DNA of 64,000 nt from Rhodanobacter ginsengisoli (GTDB lineage: Bacteria > Pseudomonadota > Gammaproteobacteria > Xanthomonadales > Rhodanobacteraceae). Location of the stretch: positions 868,001-932,000 of the forward strand of contig NZ_JBHSNF010000001.1 of NCBI RefSeq assembly GCF_042657065.1. Reading direction: 5' to 3'. Made by a program: the position numbers and the translations under genes. The notes beneath the pieces were generated by a model. That model was not told the DNA's origin and did not search any database. It saw nothing but the letters and a program-made list of their open reading frames with translations. Below are positions 1-7,559 of this stretch, in pieces (positions within the stretch are counted from its first letter, which is position 1; each line of letters begins with the position of its first letter).

Positions 1-1475
1 GGTTCCAGCTCAAACCATCGCCTGATGCGTGCCAGCGCGGCCGCGCCGTCGCCGCCCCGCGGCGCGAACTCGTTGGTGGCCGGCGAGTACACATAGTCCT
101 TCGCCCACTCCGCGACATGCGCCACGATCTCCCGTACCGCATGGATCGCGTGGTCGATGTCGGCGGTCGTGCTGCTGGGATGGAACGACAGCCGTACCCA
201 GCCCGGTTTTTCCGACAGGTCGCCCTGGTCGATGCGATCGGTGATCGAGTGCGACCGCGACGGATCCACATGCAGCAGGTAGTGACCGTAGGTGCCGGCG
301 CAGGAACAGCCGCCGCGCGCCTGCACGCCAAAGCGGTCGTTCAGCAGTTGAACGATCAGGTTGTAGTGGATGTCCTCGACGTAGAACGAGAAGATCGCCA
401 GCCGCTGCCGGTGCGCCCGTGCCAGCAGATGCACGCCGGGAATCGCCTGCAGCGCATCCATCACGTAGGGAACGATGGCTTCCTCGCGCCGGCGCATCGC
501 CTCCACACCCATCTGGTGCTTCAACTGCACCGCCAGTGCGGCCTTGATCGTCTGCAGGAATCCCGGCGTGCCGGCGTCCTCGCGGGCCTCGATGTCGTCC
601 AGGAACGAGTACTGCCCCCACGGGTTGGTCCAGTTCACGGTACCGCCACCGGAATCGTCGGGGACGGTGTTGCGGTACAGCTCGCGGTTGAAGATCAGCG
701 CGCCCGACGAGCCCGGTCCGCCGAGGAACTTGTGCGGCGACCACAGCACCGCATCGAGCCGCTCCTCGGGATCGGCCGGATGCATGTCGATGTCCACGTA
801 CGGCGCCGACGCGGCGAAGTCGATGAACGCCACGCCGCCCGCGCGATGCATCAGCCTGGCCATCGCGTGGTACGGCGTGCAGACACCGGTGACGTTCGAG
901 CAGGCGGTGAAGGAACCGATCTTCAGCGGACGGTGGCGATACTCCTGCAGCAGTGTCTCCAGCGCGGCCAGATCCACCAGGCCCTGCGGATCCGGCGGCA
1001 CCACCACCACGTCGGCAATGGTCTCGTACCACGACGTCTGGTTGGAGTGGTGCTCCATGTGGGTGATGAACACCACCGGGCGTTCCGCCTCCGGGATATC
1101 CACGAAACGGCGCAGGCCCTGCGGCGCCTTCAGTCCGAGGATGCGCTGGAATTTGTTGATCACACCGGTCATGCCGGTGCCGGTGGAAATGATCAGGTCG
1201 TCGGATCGCGCGTTGACGTGCGCCTTGAGGATGCGATGCGCCTCGTGGTACGCCAGCGTCATCGCCCGGCCGGTTTCGCTGCTCTCCGAGTGGGTGTTGC
1301 CCACGTACGGGCCGAAGCGCTCCAGCAGCGACTGCTCGATCGGCCGGTACAGGCGGCCGCTCGCGGTCCAGTCGGCGTAGACGATGCGCTGCTCGCCATA
1401 CGGCGAACGGAACGTCTGCTCGTGACCGACGATGTTGGCGCGGTAGGGAGCAAAGTGTTGTTCGAGGGAATCCAT
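1..1475 (-). CDS. class V aminotransferase-fold PLP enzyme (3' end outside window)
   Basis: The minus-strand frame from ATG at 1475 stays open for 491 codons to the window edge, so the C-terminus is missing. It reads as a fold-type I, PLP-dependent enzyme of the class V aminotransferase/cysteine desulfurase superfamily. The Schiff-base lysine is K249 in SPHKFLGGPGSSG. An N-terminal YADWTASGR segment and a STGTGMTG cofactor-phosphate loop fit the family. A late RGGCSCAG loop carries C390 and C392 where desulfurases hold their catalytic cysteine. Substrate and pathway cannot be named: cysteine desulfurase, selenocysteine lyase or another lyase are all possible. No partner sulfur-transfer gene lies within the window. 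The superfamily is secure; the reaction is open. Confidence 0.85.
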   Translation of the reverse strand, partial: MDSLEQHFAPYRANIVGHEQTFRSPYGEQRIVYADWTASGRLYRPIEQSLLERFGPYVGNTHSESSETGRAMTLAYHEAHRILKAHVNARSDDLIISTGTGMTGVINKFQRILGLKAPQGLRRFVDIPEAERPVVFITHMEHHSNQTSWYETIADVVVVPPDPQGLVDLAALETLLQEYRHRPLKIGSFTACSNVTGVCTPYHAMARLMHRAGGVAFIDFAASAPYVDIDMHPADPEERLDAVLWSPHKFLGGPGSSGALIFNRELYRNTVPDDSGGGTVNWTNPWGQYSFLDDIEAREDAGTPGFLQTIKAALAVQLKHQMGVEAMRRREEAIVPYVMDALQAIPGVHLLARAHRQRLAIFSFYVEDIHYNLIVQLLNDRFGVQARGGCSCAGTYGHYLLHVDPSRSHSITDRIDQGDLSEKPGWVRLSFHPSSTTADIDHAIHAVREIVAHVAEWAKDYVYSPATNEFAPRGGDGAAALARIRRWFELE

Positions 1476-1737
1476 GGACGATCTCGGGAAAATAGTGTCA
1501 ACCGGGCGTCGAGACCGGCGCCAGCATGCACTTTAGCGCACCCGTCCGACGGACCGCCGCAGCCCTTCGCTGGTGCGGGCCGGCCAGGCGGGGAATCTGC
1601 GGGGCCTGAGGCCGGACCCCCTCTTGACGGTCGAGCGCATCATGGCGGTTATCTGCTTGACATCGTCATTTCGCCAGACCGATGCTTTTGCCCTCTGTTG
1701 ACAGCTTTCTTCGGTGCATCCGTCGGGAGGTACAGAC

Positions 1738-2238
1738 ATGTCGACATGGCACAAACCCATGACAGCAGCGTGCTCGATCGGTGCCACTCTGTGGGCGCTC
1801 GCCATCGCGGCGGCGCAGGCGCCGGGGGCCTTGCCCGGCGATGAAGCGATGACCTGCGCACAGATCGCCGCCGAGCTCGGTCCCTACATGCAGCGAATGA
1901 CGCCGGGCGTCACCGATCTGGCGGCCACCGGGCAGGAGGTGATCCATCGCGGGAACAAACGCGTCGCCGGGGAGACGCCGGCCGCCGTGGGGCTGACGGC
2001 GGCGGCGCTTGGGTCGATGGCCGATCCGACCGGCCTCTCGGGCAAGGCGGTTGGCCAGGCCGAAGCGGCACATCAGGCAGAGGTCTGGCAGCGAGCCGAA
2101 GCCGAGGACAAACCGCTGAATGACAAATATCGAGCCCAGGCGGGCGCGGTGGCGGCGCAGGGCCAGCAGCTTCAGTCCGATGCGCGCCTCAAGCGACTCA
2201 TGGAGCTCGTCGAGAAGAAGCACTGCGACGCCGGCTAG
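1738..2238 (+). CDS. small exported protein of unknown function
   Basis: A 166-residue protein that I do not recognise. The start at 1738 is chosen because GGAGG (1726-1730) lies 7 nt upstream; an in-frame ATG at 1714 lacks such a site. Residues 1-30 look like a signal peptide: a short polar N-terminus, a hydrophobic stretch, then an Ala-rich cleavage region, so the protein is probably periplasmic. The mature part is Ala/Gln/Glu-rich and helical, with one cysteine near its N-terminus (in MTCAQ) and one four residues from the end (KKHCDAG), which could form a disulfide. It stands alone between a divergent PLP enzyme gene and convergent cdd. Confidence 0.7.
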   Translation: MSTWHKPMTAACSIGATLWALAIAAAQAPGALPGDEAMTCAQIAAELGPYMQRMTPGVTDLAATGQEVIHRGNKRVAGETPAAVGLTAAALGSMADPTGLSGKAVGQAEAAHQAEVWQRAEAEDKPLNDKYRAQAGAVAAQGQQLQSDARLKRLMELVEKKHCDAG

Positions 2239-2286
2239 AAGCCGCAGGCGGGGAGGGTGCGCCACCGCTTCTGCCGCATCTTTCCG

Positions 2287-2703
2287 TCATGCGGGTGGCG
2301 GCAGCTGGAACGAGCCCGGCAGCAGCGCACCCACGGTGGTGCGCTGCGTCTCGTCATGCAGGTTGCCCATCAACACCGGCATCGCCTCGCCGCACAGTTC
2401 GACCATCACCTGGCGGCATGCGCCGCAGGGACTGACCGGGGCGGGGGTGTCTGCGATCACCGCCAGCGCGGCGAAGTCGCCGGGCCGGCAGCCGGCGGCG
2501 ATGGCGCCGAACAGGGCCGTGCGCTCGGCGCAGTTGCACAGGCCATACGACGCGTTTTCCACATTGCAGCCGCTGAACGTGCGGCCATCGAGAGTGAGCA
2601 GGGCAGCGCCGACGTGGAAGCTGGAATACGGCGCATAGGCCCGTTCGCGCGCGTGGCGTGCCAGGGCCAGCAGGTCATCGAAAGCATGGGCGGATACAGA
2701 CAT
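2287..2703 (-). CDS. cdd: cytidine deaminase
   Basis: Hydrolytic deamination of cytidine and deoxycytidine to uridine and deoxyuridine in pyrimidine salvage. The 138-residue length matches the short homotetrameric class. The zinc site is visible: C58 in NCAERTA with catalytic proton shuttle E60, then C93 and C96 in PCGACRQ. The use of Cys rather than His at the first ligand is the Bacillus-type three-cysteine site, unlike dimeric E. coli Cdd. Substrate-binding NVENASYG precedes it. The ATG at 2703 is preceded by GGAGAG at suitable spacing; an upstream extension to 2793 is unlikely. It is divergent from pntAA and convergent with the exported protein gene. Confidence 0.95.
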   Translation of the reverse strand: MSVSAHAFDDLLALARHARERAYAPYSSFHVGAALLTLDGRTFSGCNVENASYGLCNCAERTALFGAIAAGCRPGDFAALAVIADTPAPVSPCGACRQVMVELCGEAMPVLMGNLHDETQRTTVGALLPGSFQLPPPA

Positions 2704-2834
2704 CGGACTCTCCGGCGATGGCCCGGTGCGGCGCGTGCCGGCGGGCCAGCTTACTCTCCCGCCTGCGACCCGATCAAAACCTGTCCGCGCCAACTGACGC
2801 TAAGATGTCCGGACCATTCCAAGGGGATTGCGTC

Positions 2835-3935
2835 ATGCCTATCACCGTTGCCGCTTTGCGCGAGACCGCTGCCGGGGAACGGCGCGTGGCGATCACGCCC
2901 GAGATGGCGAAGAAACTGCGCGGCAAGGGCTTGCGGGTGCTGCTCGAGCACGATGCGGGACGCGCCGCGGGCTTTCCCGACGCAGCCTACGCGGAGACCG
3001 AGTTCGCCGATGCTGCCGGGGTGCTGGCGCAGGCCGACCTGCTGGCCTGCGTGTTGCCGCCCGAGGATGCCGTGTTCGCCGGACTGCGTGAAGGCAGCCT
3101 GGTGGTCGGCCAGTTGCGTCCCTACGGCGCCGACCAGCGTATCGCCGCGCTGACCGCGCGCAAGCTGACCGCGTTTTCGCTGGAGCTGCTGCCGCGCACC
3201 ACCCGGGCGCAGGCGATGGACGTGCTCAGCTCGCAGGCGGCGGTGGCCGGTTACCGCGCCATGTTGATCGCGGCCGAGGCGTCGCCGAAATTCTTCCCCA
3301 TGCTGACCACCGCGGCCGGCACGATCCGGCCGTCGAAGGTGCTGGTGATCGGCGCCGGCGTGGCCGGCCTGCAGGCGATCGCCACCGCGCGCCGGCTGGG
3401 CGCGCAGATCGAGGGTTACGACGTGCGTCCGGAGACGCGCGAGCAGGTCGAATCGCTGGGCGCGAAGTTTCTCGACCTCGGTGTCAGCGCGGCAGGCAGC
3501 GGCGGCTATGCGCGCGAGCTGTCGGCGGAGGAACGCGCCGCGCAACAGCAGGCGCTGGCCGAGCATCTGAAGACGATCGACGTGATCGTGACCACCGCGG
3601 CGGTGCCCGGACGGCCCGCGCCGAAGATCCTCACGGCGGCGATGGTCGAGGGCATGAAGCCGGGCGCGCTGATCGTGGACCTGGCCGCCGAGGGCGGCGG
3701 CAACTGCGAACTGACCCGTCCGGGCGAGCGGGTCGAGCATGGCGGCGTGGTGATCCTGGGGCCGCTCAACCTGCCCGCCGGCGCGCCGCTGCATGCCTCG
3801 GAGATGTATGCGCGCAATGTCTACAATTTCGTCGAGCTGCTGGTTCACGACGGCGAGCTGCGGCCCGATTTCGACGACGAACTGATCACCAGGAGCTGCC
3901 TCAGCCACGCCGGCGAAACCCGCTTCGGCGCCTGA
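2835..3935 (+). CDS. pntAA: NAD(P) transhydrogenase alpha subunit part 1 (NAD(H)-binding domain I)
   Basis: Soluble NAD(H)-binding domain of the proton-translocating transhydrogenase, which uses the proton gradient to reduce NADP+ with NADH. The 366 residues correspond to the free-standing alpha-1 subunit of the three-gene type. Visible features are an alanine dehydrogenase/PNT N-terminal region (RRVAITPEM), the Rossmann motif GAGVAG at 173-178, and the mobile-loop/C-terminal PNT domain ending around HAGETRFGA. ATG at 2835 follows AAGGGG (2821-2826). Its usual neighbours pntAB and pntB begin only at 5737, beyond a terminator and three opposite-strand genes, so it must be transcribed separately from its partners. 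Confidence 0.95.
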   Translation: MPITVAALRETAAGERRVAITPEMAKKLRGKGLRVLLEHDAGRAAGFPDAAYAETEFADAAGVLAQADLLACVLPPEDAVFAGLREGSLVVGQLRPYGADQRIAALTARKLTAFSLELLPRTTRAQAMDVLSSQAAVAGYRAMLIAAEASPKFFPMLTTAAGTIRPSKVLVIGAGVAGLQAIATARRLGAQIEGYDVRPETREQVESLGAKFLDLGVSAAGSGGYARELSAEERAAQQQALAEHLKTIDVIVTTAAVPGRPAPKILTAAMVEGMKPGALIVDLAAEGGGNCELTRPGERVEHGGVVILGPLNLPAGAPLHASEMYARNVYNFVELLVHDGELRPDFDDELITRSCLSHAGETRFGA

Positions 3936-3971
3936 AGGCAGCCGCCCCGCGCAAGGCGGGGCGGCTGCCTT
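3935..3971. terminator. bidirectional hairpin terminator between convergent genes
   Basis: Perfect 16-bp inverted repeat (3935-3950 with 3956-3971) and a 5-nt loop. It exactly fills the gap between two convergent stop codons: the last base of the pntAA TGA is its first base, and the first base of the minus-strand DUF3106-type stop is its last. The stem starts with AA and ends with TT, so it reads as a short terminator in both directions. Confidence 0.75.
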
Positions 3972-4555
3972 CATATCGAGCCATCGGCATCCGGTGGCGG
4001 TGGCGGCGGGCCGTGCCCGGGCGGCCGTTCTCCGGGCGGCGGCACGCCAAAGTCCGGGTGTTCCATCCATTGCCTGCGCTGGGCCGGCGGCAGGTGGTGC
4101 CAGCGCTGCATCAGCTGCTCGCGCTGCTCCGGCGGCAACTGCTGGAAATGTTCGAACGCGCGGTGCAACTGCGCACGCTGCTCCGGCGACAACTCGTGGA
4201 ACTTGCGTTCGTTCGCACGCGCCTGCTCGCGTTCCTGCGGCGTCATCTGCTGCCAGTGGGCGATCCGCTGGCGGATCTTCTCCCGCCGGTCCGGCGGCAG
4301 GGTGACCCAGCGTTCGGCACGCTGCAGCATGTGTGCCTGCTTGCGCGCCGGCAGGTTGTTCCACTCCTGCTGCAGCGGGGCAAGAATCTCGCGCTGGGCC
4401 GGATCCAGGCTGCTCCACGGTCGCGGCGGCGGTGGCGGCATCTCGCCATGCGGCGGCGGCGGTGGCGGCGCGTCCTGCGCCCGCACCGGCGCGACGATGC
4501 TGCCGAGCAACACGGCAAGCAGGAGGGGCAGGATCGGGTTCGGGAGTCTGCTCAT
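3971..4555 (-). CDS. DUF3106-type proline-rich periplasmic protein
   Basis: A 194-residue protein with a signal peptide (hydrophobic residues 8-24, AxA-like end before QDAPPP). A Pro-rich segment follows, then a helical core with seven repeats of a motif like LPPEQR/LSPEQR/MTPQER spaced about 20 residues, and a Pro/Gly-rich tail. This is the DUF3106 pattern and resembles the LTxxQ repeats of Spy/CpxP/ZraP/CnrX periplasmic proteins; homology to those is inference. It is the last gene of a three-gene operon, 3 nt after the membrane-protein gene and downstream of a sigma factor. A role in envelope sensing is suggested by context only. Confidence 0.8.
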   Translation of the reverse strand: MSRLPNPILPLLLAVLLGSIVAPVRAQDAPPPPPPHGEMPPPPPRPWSSLDPAQREILAPLQQEWNNLPARKQAHMLQRAERWVTLPPDRREKIRQRIAHWQQMTPQEREQARANERKFHELSPEQRAQLHRAFEHFQQLPPEQREQLMQRWHHLPPAQRRQWMEHPDFGVPPPGERPPGHGPPPPPPDADGSI

Positions 4556-4558
4556 GGC

Positions 4559-4957
4559 TCAGCGGGTCGCCGGCTTGCTGTCGTTGGCGGCCAGCCAGCC
4601 GTAGAAATCGAGGTTCTGGTAGAGGTTCGGGTCGGTCTTGTCGGCATCCGGCGGCAGGTCGTTGTCCAGGTCGGCCGTGGTCGGCGCCGTGCCCGCGACG
4701 TGCGACGGCGTGGCGCCCCGGTGCGGCAGCGGCTGCCACACCATCATCGTGGCCAGGGCGACGACCGCGAAGGCGCCTGCCGGGATCAGCCAGCGCGCGC
4801 GATGCCGCTCGGGTGCCCGGGCGGCTTCCAGGGCCTGTCGGCGTGCTGCGCGAAGGCGGCCGGCGGTGTCCGGGTCGATGCGTCGGACGGCCTCGTCGTA
4901 GAGCTCGCGGGCGCGCTGTTCGAGCGGGGTGTCGGGTCGGTTGTCGGGCGTGGTCAT
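4559..4957 (-). CDS. single-pass membrane protein, candidate anti-sigma factor (DUF3619-like context)
   Basis: A 132-residue protein: a charged N-terminal segment of about 55 residues with helical Arg/Glu-rich sequence (residues 13-53), one transmembrane segment at about 56-75 (WLIPAGAFAVVALATMM), then a short acidic periplasmic tail (DLDNDLPPDADKTDPN). Its ATG overlaps the stop of the sigma factor gene (ATGA), implying translational coupling. A small cytoplasmic head, one membrane span and coupling to an ECF sigma gene are the layout of a membrane anti-sigma factor. In related bacteria this slot between sigma and DUF3106 genes is often a DUF3619 family protein. No zinc (ZAS) motif is visible, so the anti-sigma role is inferred. 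Confidence 0.65.
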   Translation of the reverse strand: MTTPDNRPDTPLEQRARELYDEAVRRIDPDTAGRLRAARRQALEAARAPERHRARWLIPAGAFAVVALATMMVWQPLPHRGATPSHVAGTAPTTADLDNDLPPDADKTDPNLYQNLDFYGWLAANDSKPATR

Positions 4958-5598
4958 CGCCAGTCCTCCAGTTGATCGCGCAAATGATGCATGGCGCGTG
5001 ACAGATGGGTCTTCACGCTGCCTTCGGCACAGCCCATGGCACGGGCGGTTTCCGCCACGTCCAGACCCTCCAGCACGCGCAGCATGAAGGCCTCGCGCTG
5101 GCGCGGCGGCAGCTGCCTCACGGCGGCCGCCATGTCGGCATACGACTGCGCATCGTGCAGCCGCTCGAGCGGCCCGGGGCCATGATCGGCCGGCTCCCAT
5201 GCCGGCAGCTCGTCGCCGTCGCCGTCACGACCGCCGCCGAGCCAGCCCACCACGATCGAGCGCACCTTGCGGCGCCGCTGCAGATCGACGATGCGCCGAC
5301 GCAGGATGCCCCAGAACAGCGGCGGCCATTCCGCGGCCGGCTTGTCGCGGTAATGCCTGACCAGCCGCAGCATGGCGTCCTGCACCGCATCCATCGCGTC
5401 CTCGCGATGGCGCAGCTGCAGCTCGGCCATGCGGAACGCGCGCCGCTCGATCTGCGCCAGGAACGCATCCAGCGTCGCCGGGGTTTCCCGGATGTCGCTC
5501 GGGCCGCTTTCGATCAGCAGGTCCGTGTCGAGCGTGCCGGCCGCACTGTTCATGGCCATCGCGCCTGCATCGTCGGGTGGCGCATCCTCGGGCTCCAT
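4954..5598 (-). CDS. RNA polymerase sigma factor, ECF type
   Basis: A 214-residue sigma-70 family protein with regions 2 and 4 only. Region 2 spans about residues 50-110 (AFRMAELQLRHREDAMDAVQDAML, then the RRRIVDLQRRRKVR DNA-melting segment). Region 4 spans about 150-210, with PPRQREAFMLRV and the helix-turn-helix VAETARAMGCAEGSVKTHLSRA. The linker holds a Gly/Asp-rich insert. ATG at 5598 is chosen because GGGAG lies 8 nt upstream; an in-frame start at 5655 is possible. It is first in the operon with the membrane protein and DUF3106-type genes and diverges from pntAB. Its regulon is unknown. Confidence 0.88.
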   Translation of the reverse strand: MEPEDAPPDDAGAMAMNSAAGTLDTDLLIESGPSDIRETPATLDAFLAQIERRAFRMAELQLRHREDAMDAVQDAMLRLVRHYRDKPAAEWPPLFWGILRRRIVDLQRRRKVRSIVVGWLGGGRDGDGDELPAWEPADHGPGPLERLHDAQSYADMAAAVRQLPPRQREAFMLRVLEGLDVAETARAMGCAEGSVKTHLSRAMHHLRDQLEDWR

Positions 5599-5736
5599 CG
5601 GTGGGACTCCCGTGTTCAACGCGGCAGCTTGGCGCAGGTTGACTCCGGCCGGCACGCGCAGCCCGCACGGCAGCCTCGAAGTTTCCCGAGGTTCCCGTAT
5701 GATGCAAGCTCAACTGAGTCCTGACGGGGTGGGGTC

Positions 5737-6042
5737 ATGATCGACGGTTTCCTGGCGCTGTACATCTTCATGCTGGCCGCATTTACCGGCTATGAAATCA
5801 TCGCGCGGGTGCCGGTGATCCTGCACACGCCGTTGATGTCCGGTTCCAACTTCGTCCACGGCATTGTGCTGGTTGGCGCCATGATCGCGCTAGGCCACGC
5901 CCAGACGCCGTTCGAGATGACGATCGGCTTCATCGGCGTCCTGCTCGGCGCCGGCAATGCCGCCGGCGGCTACGTGGTGACCGAGCGGATGCTGGAGATG
6001 TTCAAGTCCAGCAAGCCCGGTGCCGGCAAGGGGAGTCACTGA
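5737..6042 (+). CDS. pntAB: NAD(P) transhydrogenase alpha subunit part 2 (membrane)
   Basis: Membrane part of the alpha subunit of proton-translocating transhydrogenase. The 101 residues form about three or four membrane helices with the conserved sequences LAAFTGYEI, SGSNFVHGIVLVGAM and GFIGVLLGAGNAAGGYVVTERML. It ends with a Lys/Gly-rich cytoplasmic tail. The GGGGTGGGGTC run just upstream of the ATG serves as ribosome-binding region. It overlaps pntB by one base (TGATG), so the two are coupled, but it is cut off from pntAA by 1.8 kb of opposite-strand genes. A TATGAT hexamer at 5698-5703 may be its own -10 element; no good -35 is seen. Confidence 0.95.
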   Translation: MIDGFLALYIFMLAAFTGYEIIARVPVILHTPLMSGSNFVHGIVLVGAMIALGHAQTPFEMTIGFIGVLLGAGNAAGGYVVTERMLEMFKSSKPGAGKGSH

Positions 6043-7520
6043 TGAGCTGGTTGCCGACGCTGATCAAGGCCTGCTATTTCCTCGCCGCGCTGCTGTTCAT
6101 CCTGGGCCTGAAACGGATGAGTTCACCGCGCACGGCGCGCGGCGGCATCGTGTGGGCCGGCTACGGCATGCTGCTGGCGGTGCTCGCCACGTTCTTCCTG
6201 CCGGACATGCACAACCGCGGGCTGATCATCGCCGCCGTGCTGGTCGGTGTGGCCGCGGCGTGGTGGAGCGGCAAGCGGGTGGCGATGACCGCGATGCCGC
6301 AGATGGTGGCGCTGTACAACGGCATGGGCGGCGGCGCGGCCGCGGCGATCGGTGCGGTCGAGCTGATCGGTTATGTGCGCACGCTGGCGATCCTGCATCC
6401 GCCGGGGCTCCCGGATACCTCGCCGTTGCGGCCGGAGAGCTGGGCGATCAACGCGCTGAACCCGCCGCCGGCGCTGGTCGCGCTGTCACCGGTCGAACTG
6501 GCGCTGGGCGTGCTCGGCGCGCTGATCGGCGCGGTGAGTTTCTCCGGTTCGCTGATCGCGTTCGCCAAGCTGCAGGGATGGCTGGACAAGCGTTTCGTGT
6601 TTCCCGGCCAGCGCGCGGTCAACCTGCTGTTGCTGGCCGGAGCGGTCGCGGTCGGCCTTGCGCTGATCGTCGGTCATGCCAGCCTGCCGCTGATCGTGGT
6701 GTTTTTCGTGCTGGCGCTGCTGTTCGGCCTGATGATGACCTTGCCGATCGGCGGCGCCGACATGCCGGTGGTGATCTCGCTGTACAACGCGTTCACCGGC
6801 CTGGCGGTGGCGTTCGAGGGTTTCGTGCTGGGCAACGAGGCGATGATCATCGCCGGCATGGTGGTCGGCGCGGCCGGTACCCTGCTGACCCAGTTGATGG
6901 CCAAGGCGATGAACCGCTCGATCGGCAATGTGCTGTTCGGCAGCTTCGGTGCGGCGGGGGGCGAGGCGCAGGCGATCGAGGGCGCGCAGAAGCCGGTCGA
7001 CGCCGCCGACGCAGCGGTGATGATGGCCTATGCCGAACGCGTGGTGATCGTTCCCGGCTATGGCCTGGCGGTGGCGCAGGCACAACACAAGGTATGGGAA
7101 TTCGCCCAGTTGCTGATCAAGCGCGGGGTGAAGGTGAAATTCGCGATCCATCCGGTCGCCGGCCGCATGCCGGGGCACATGAACGTGCTGCTGGCCGAGG
7201 CGGGTGTGCCGTACGACCTGATCGCCGACATGGACGACATCAACCCGGAGTTTGCCGCCACCGACGTGGCGCTGGTGATCGGCGCGAACGACGTGGTCAA
7301 TCCGCTGGCCAGGACCGACCCGGCCTCGCCGATCTACGGCATGCCGATTCTCGACGTGGGCGATGCGAAGCATGTGATCGTGATCAAGCGCGGCAAGGGC
7401 ACCGGTTTTGCCGGGATCGAGAACGCGCTGTTCTACGGCGACAACACCCGCATGCTGTACGGCGACGGCCAGGCCGCGGTGGGTGAGCTGGTGACCGAGT
7501 TGAAGGCCATCGAGGCCTGA
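6042..7520 (+). CDS. pntB: NAD(P) transhydrogenase beta subunit
   Basis: The beta subunit of 492 residues: about nine N-terminal membrane helices forming the proton channel, then a cytosolic NADP(H)-binding domain III from about residue 310. Domain III shows the Rossmann-like GYGLAVAQAQ, the HPVAGRMPGHMNVLLAEAGVPYD segment, and the nucleotide-binding GANDVVNP and KRGKGTGFAGIENALF loops. All expected parts are present and the length is normal for the family. It forms the enzyme with PntAA and PntAB and supplies NADPH. A perfect hairpin overlaps the end of the convergent gene just downstream. Confidence 0.96.
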   Translation: MSWLPTLIKACYFLAALLFILGLKRMSSPRTARGGIVWAGYGMLLAVLATFFLPDMHNRGLIIAAVLVGVAAAWWSGKRVAMTAMPQMVALYNGMGGGAAAAIGAVELIGYVRTLAILHPPGLPDTSPLRPESWAINALNPPPALVALSPVELALGVLGALIGAVSFSGSLIAFAKLQGWLDKRFVFPGQRAVNLLLLAGAVAVGLALIVGHASLPLIVVFFVLALLFGLMMTLPIGGADMPVVISLYNAFTGLAVAFEGFVLGNEAMIIAGMVVGAAGTLLTQLMAKAMNRSIGNVLFGSFGAAGGEAQAIEGAQKPVDAADAAVMMAYAERVVIVPGYGLAVAQAQHKVWEFAQLLIKRGVKVKFAIHPVAGRMPGHMNVLLAEAGVPYDLIADMDDINPEFAATDVALVIGANDVVNPLARTDPASPIYGMPILDVGDAKHVIVIKRGKGTGFAGIENALFYGDNTRMLYGDGQAAVGELVTELKAIEA

Positions 7521-7529
7521 GCACCCTCA

Positions 7530-7559
7530 GCAGAGCCGGCGCCTCAGCGCCGGCTCTGC
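7530..7559. terminator. hairpin at the pntB convergent junction
   Basis: Perfect 13-bp stem (7530-7542 with 7547-7559) and a CTCA loop, starting 9 bases after the pntB stop. The loop contains the stop codon of the convergent membrane-protein gene (7544-7546), so half of the stem lies inside that gene's last codons. There is no T-run, so intrinsic termination would be weak. Confidence 0.55.

Noticed and set aside
1657..1703. Two perfect TTGACA hexamers before the exported protein gene (1657 and 1698)
   Set aside because: Neither is followed by an acceptable -10 at 16-18 bp, so I did not call a promoter.
4380..4480. GGC-rich microsatellite-like stretch in the DUF3106-type gene
   Set aside because: It encodes the proline-rich part of the protein in frame; no sign of slippage or frameshift.
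2751..4739. Minus-strand frame of 662 codons covering pntAA and the DUF3106-type gene
   Set aside because: Overlaps two well-supported genes in a different frame and has low-complexity Arg/Ala/Gly/Gln sequence with no domain.
6020..7486. Plus-strand frame of 488 codons overlapping pntB
   Set aside because: Different frame from PntB, Arg/Gly-rich, no membrane helices or motifs.
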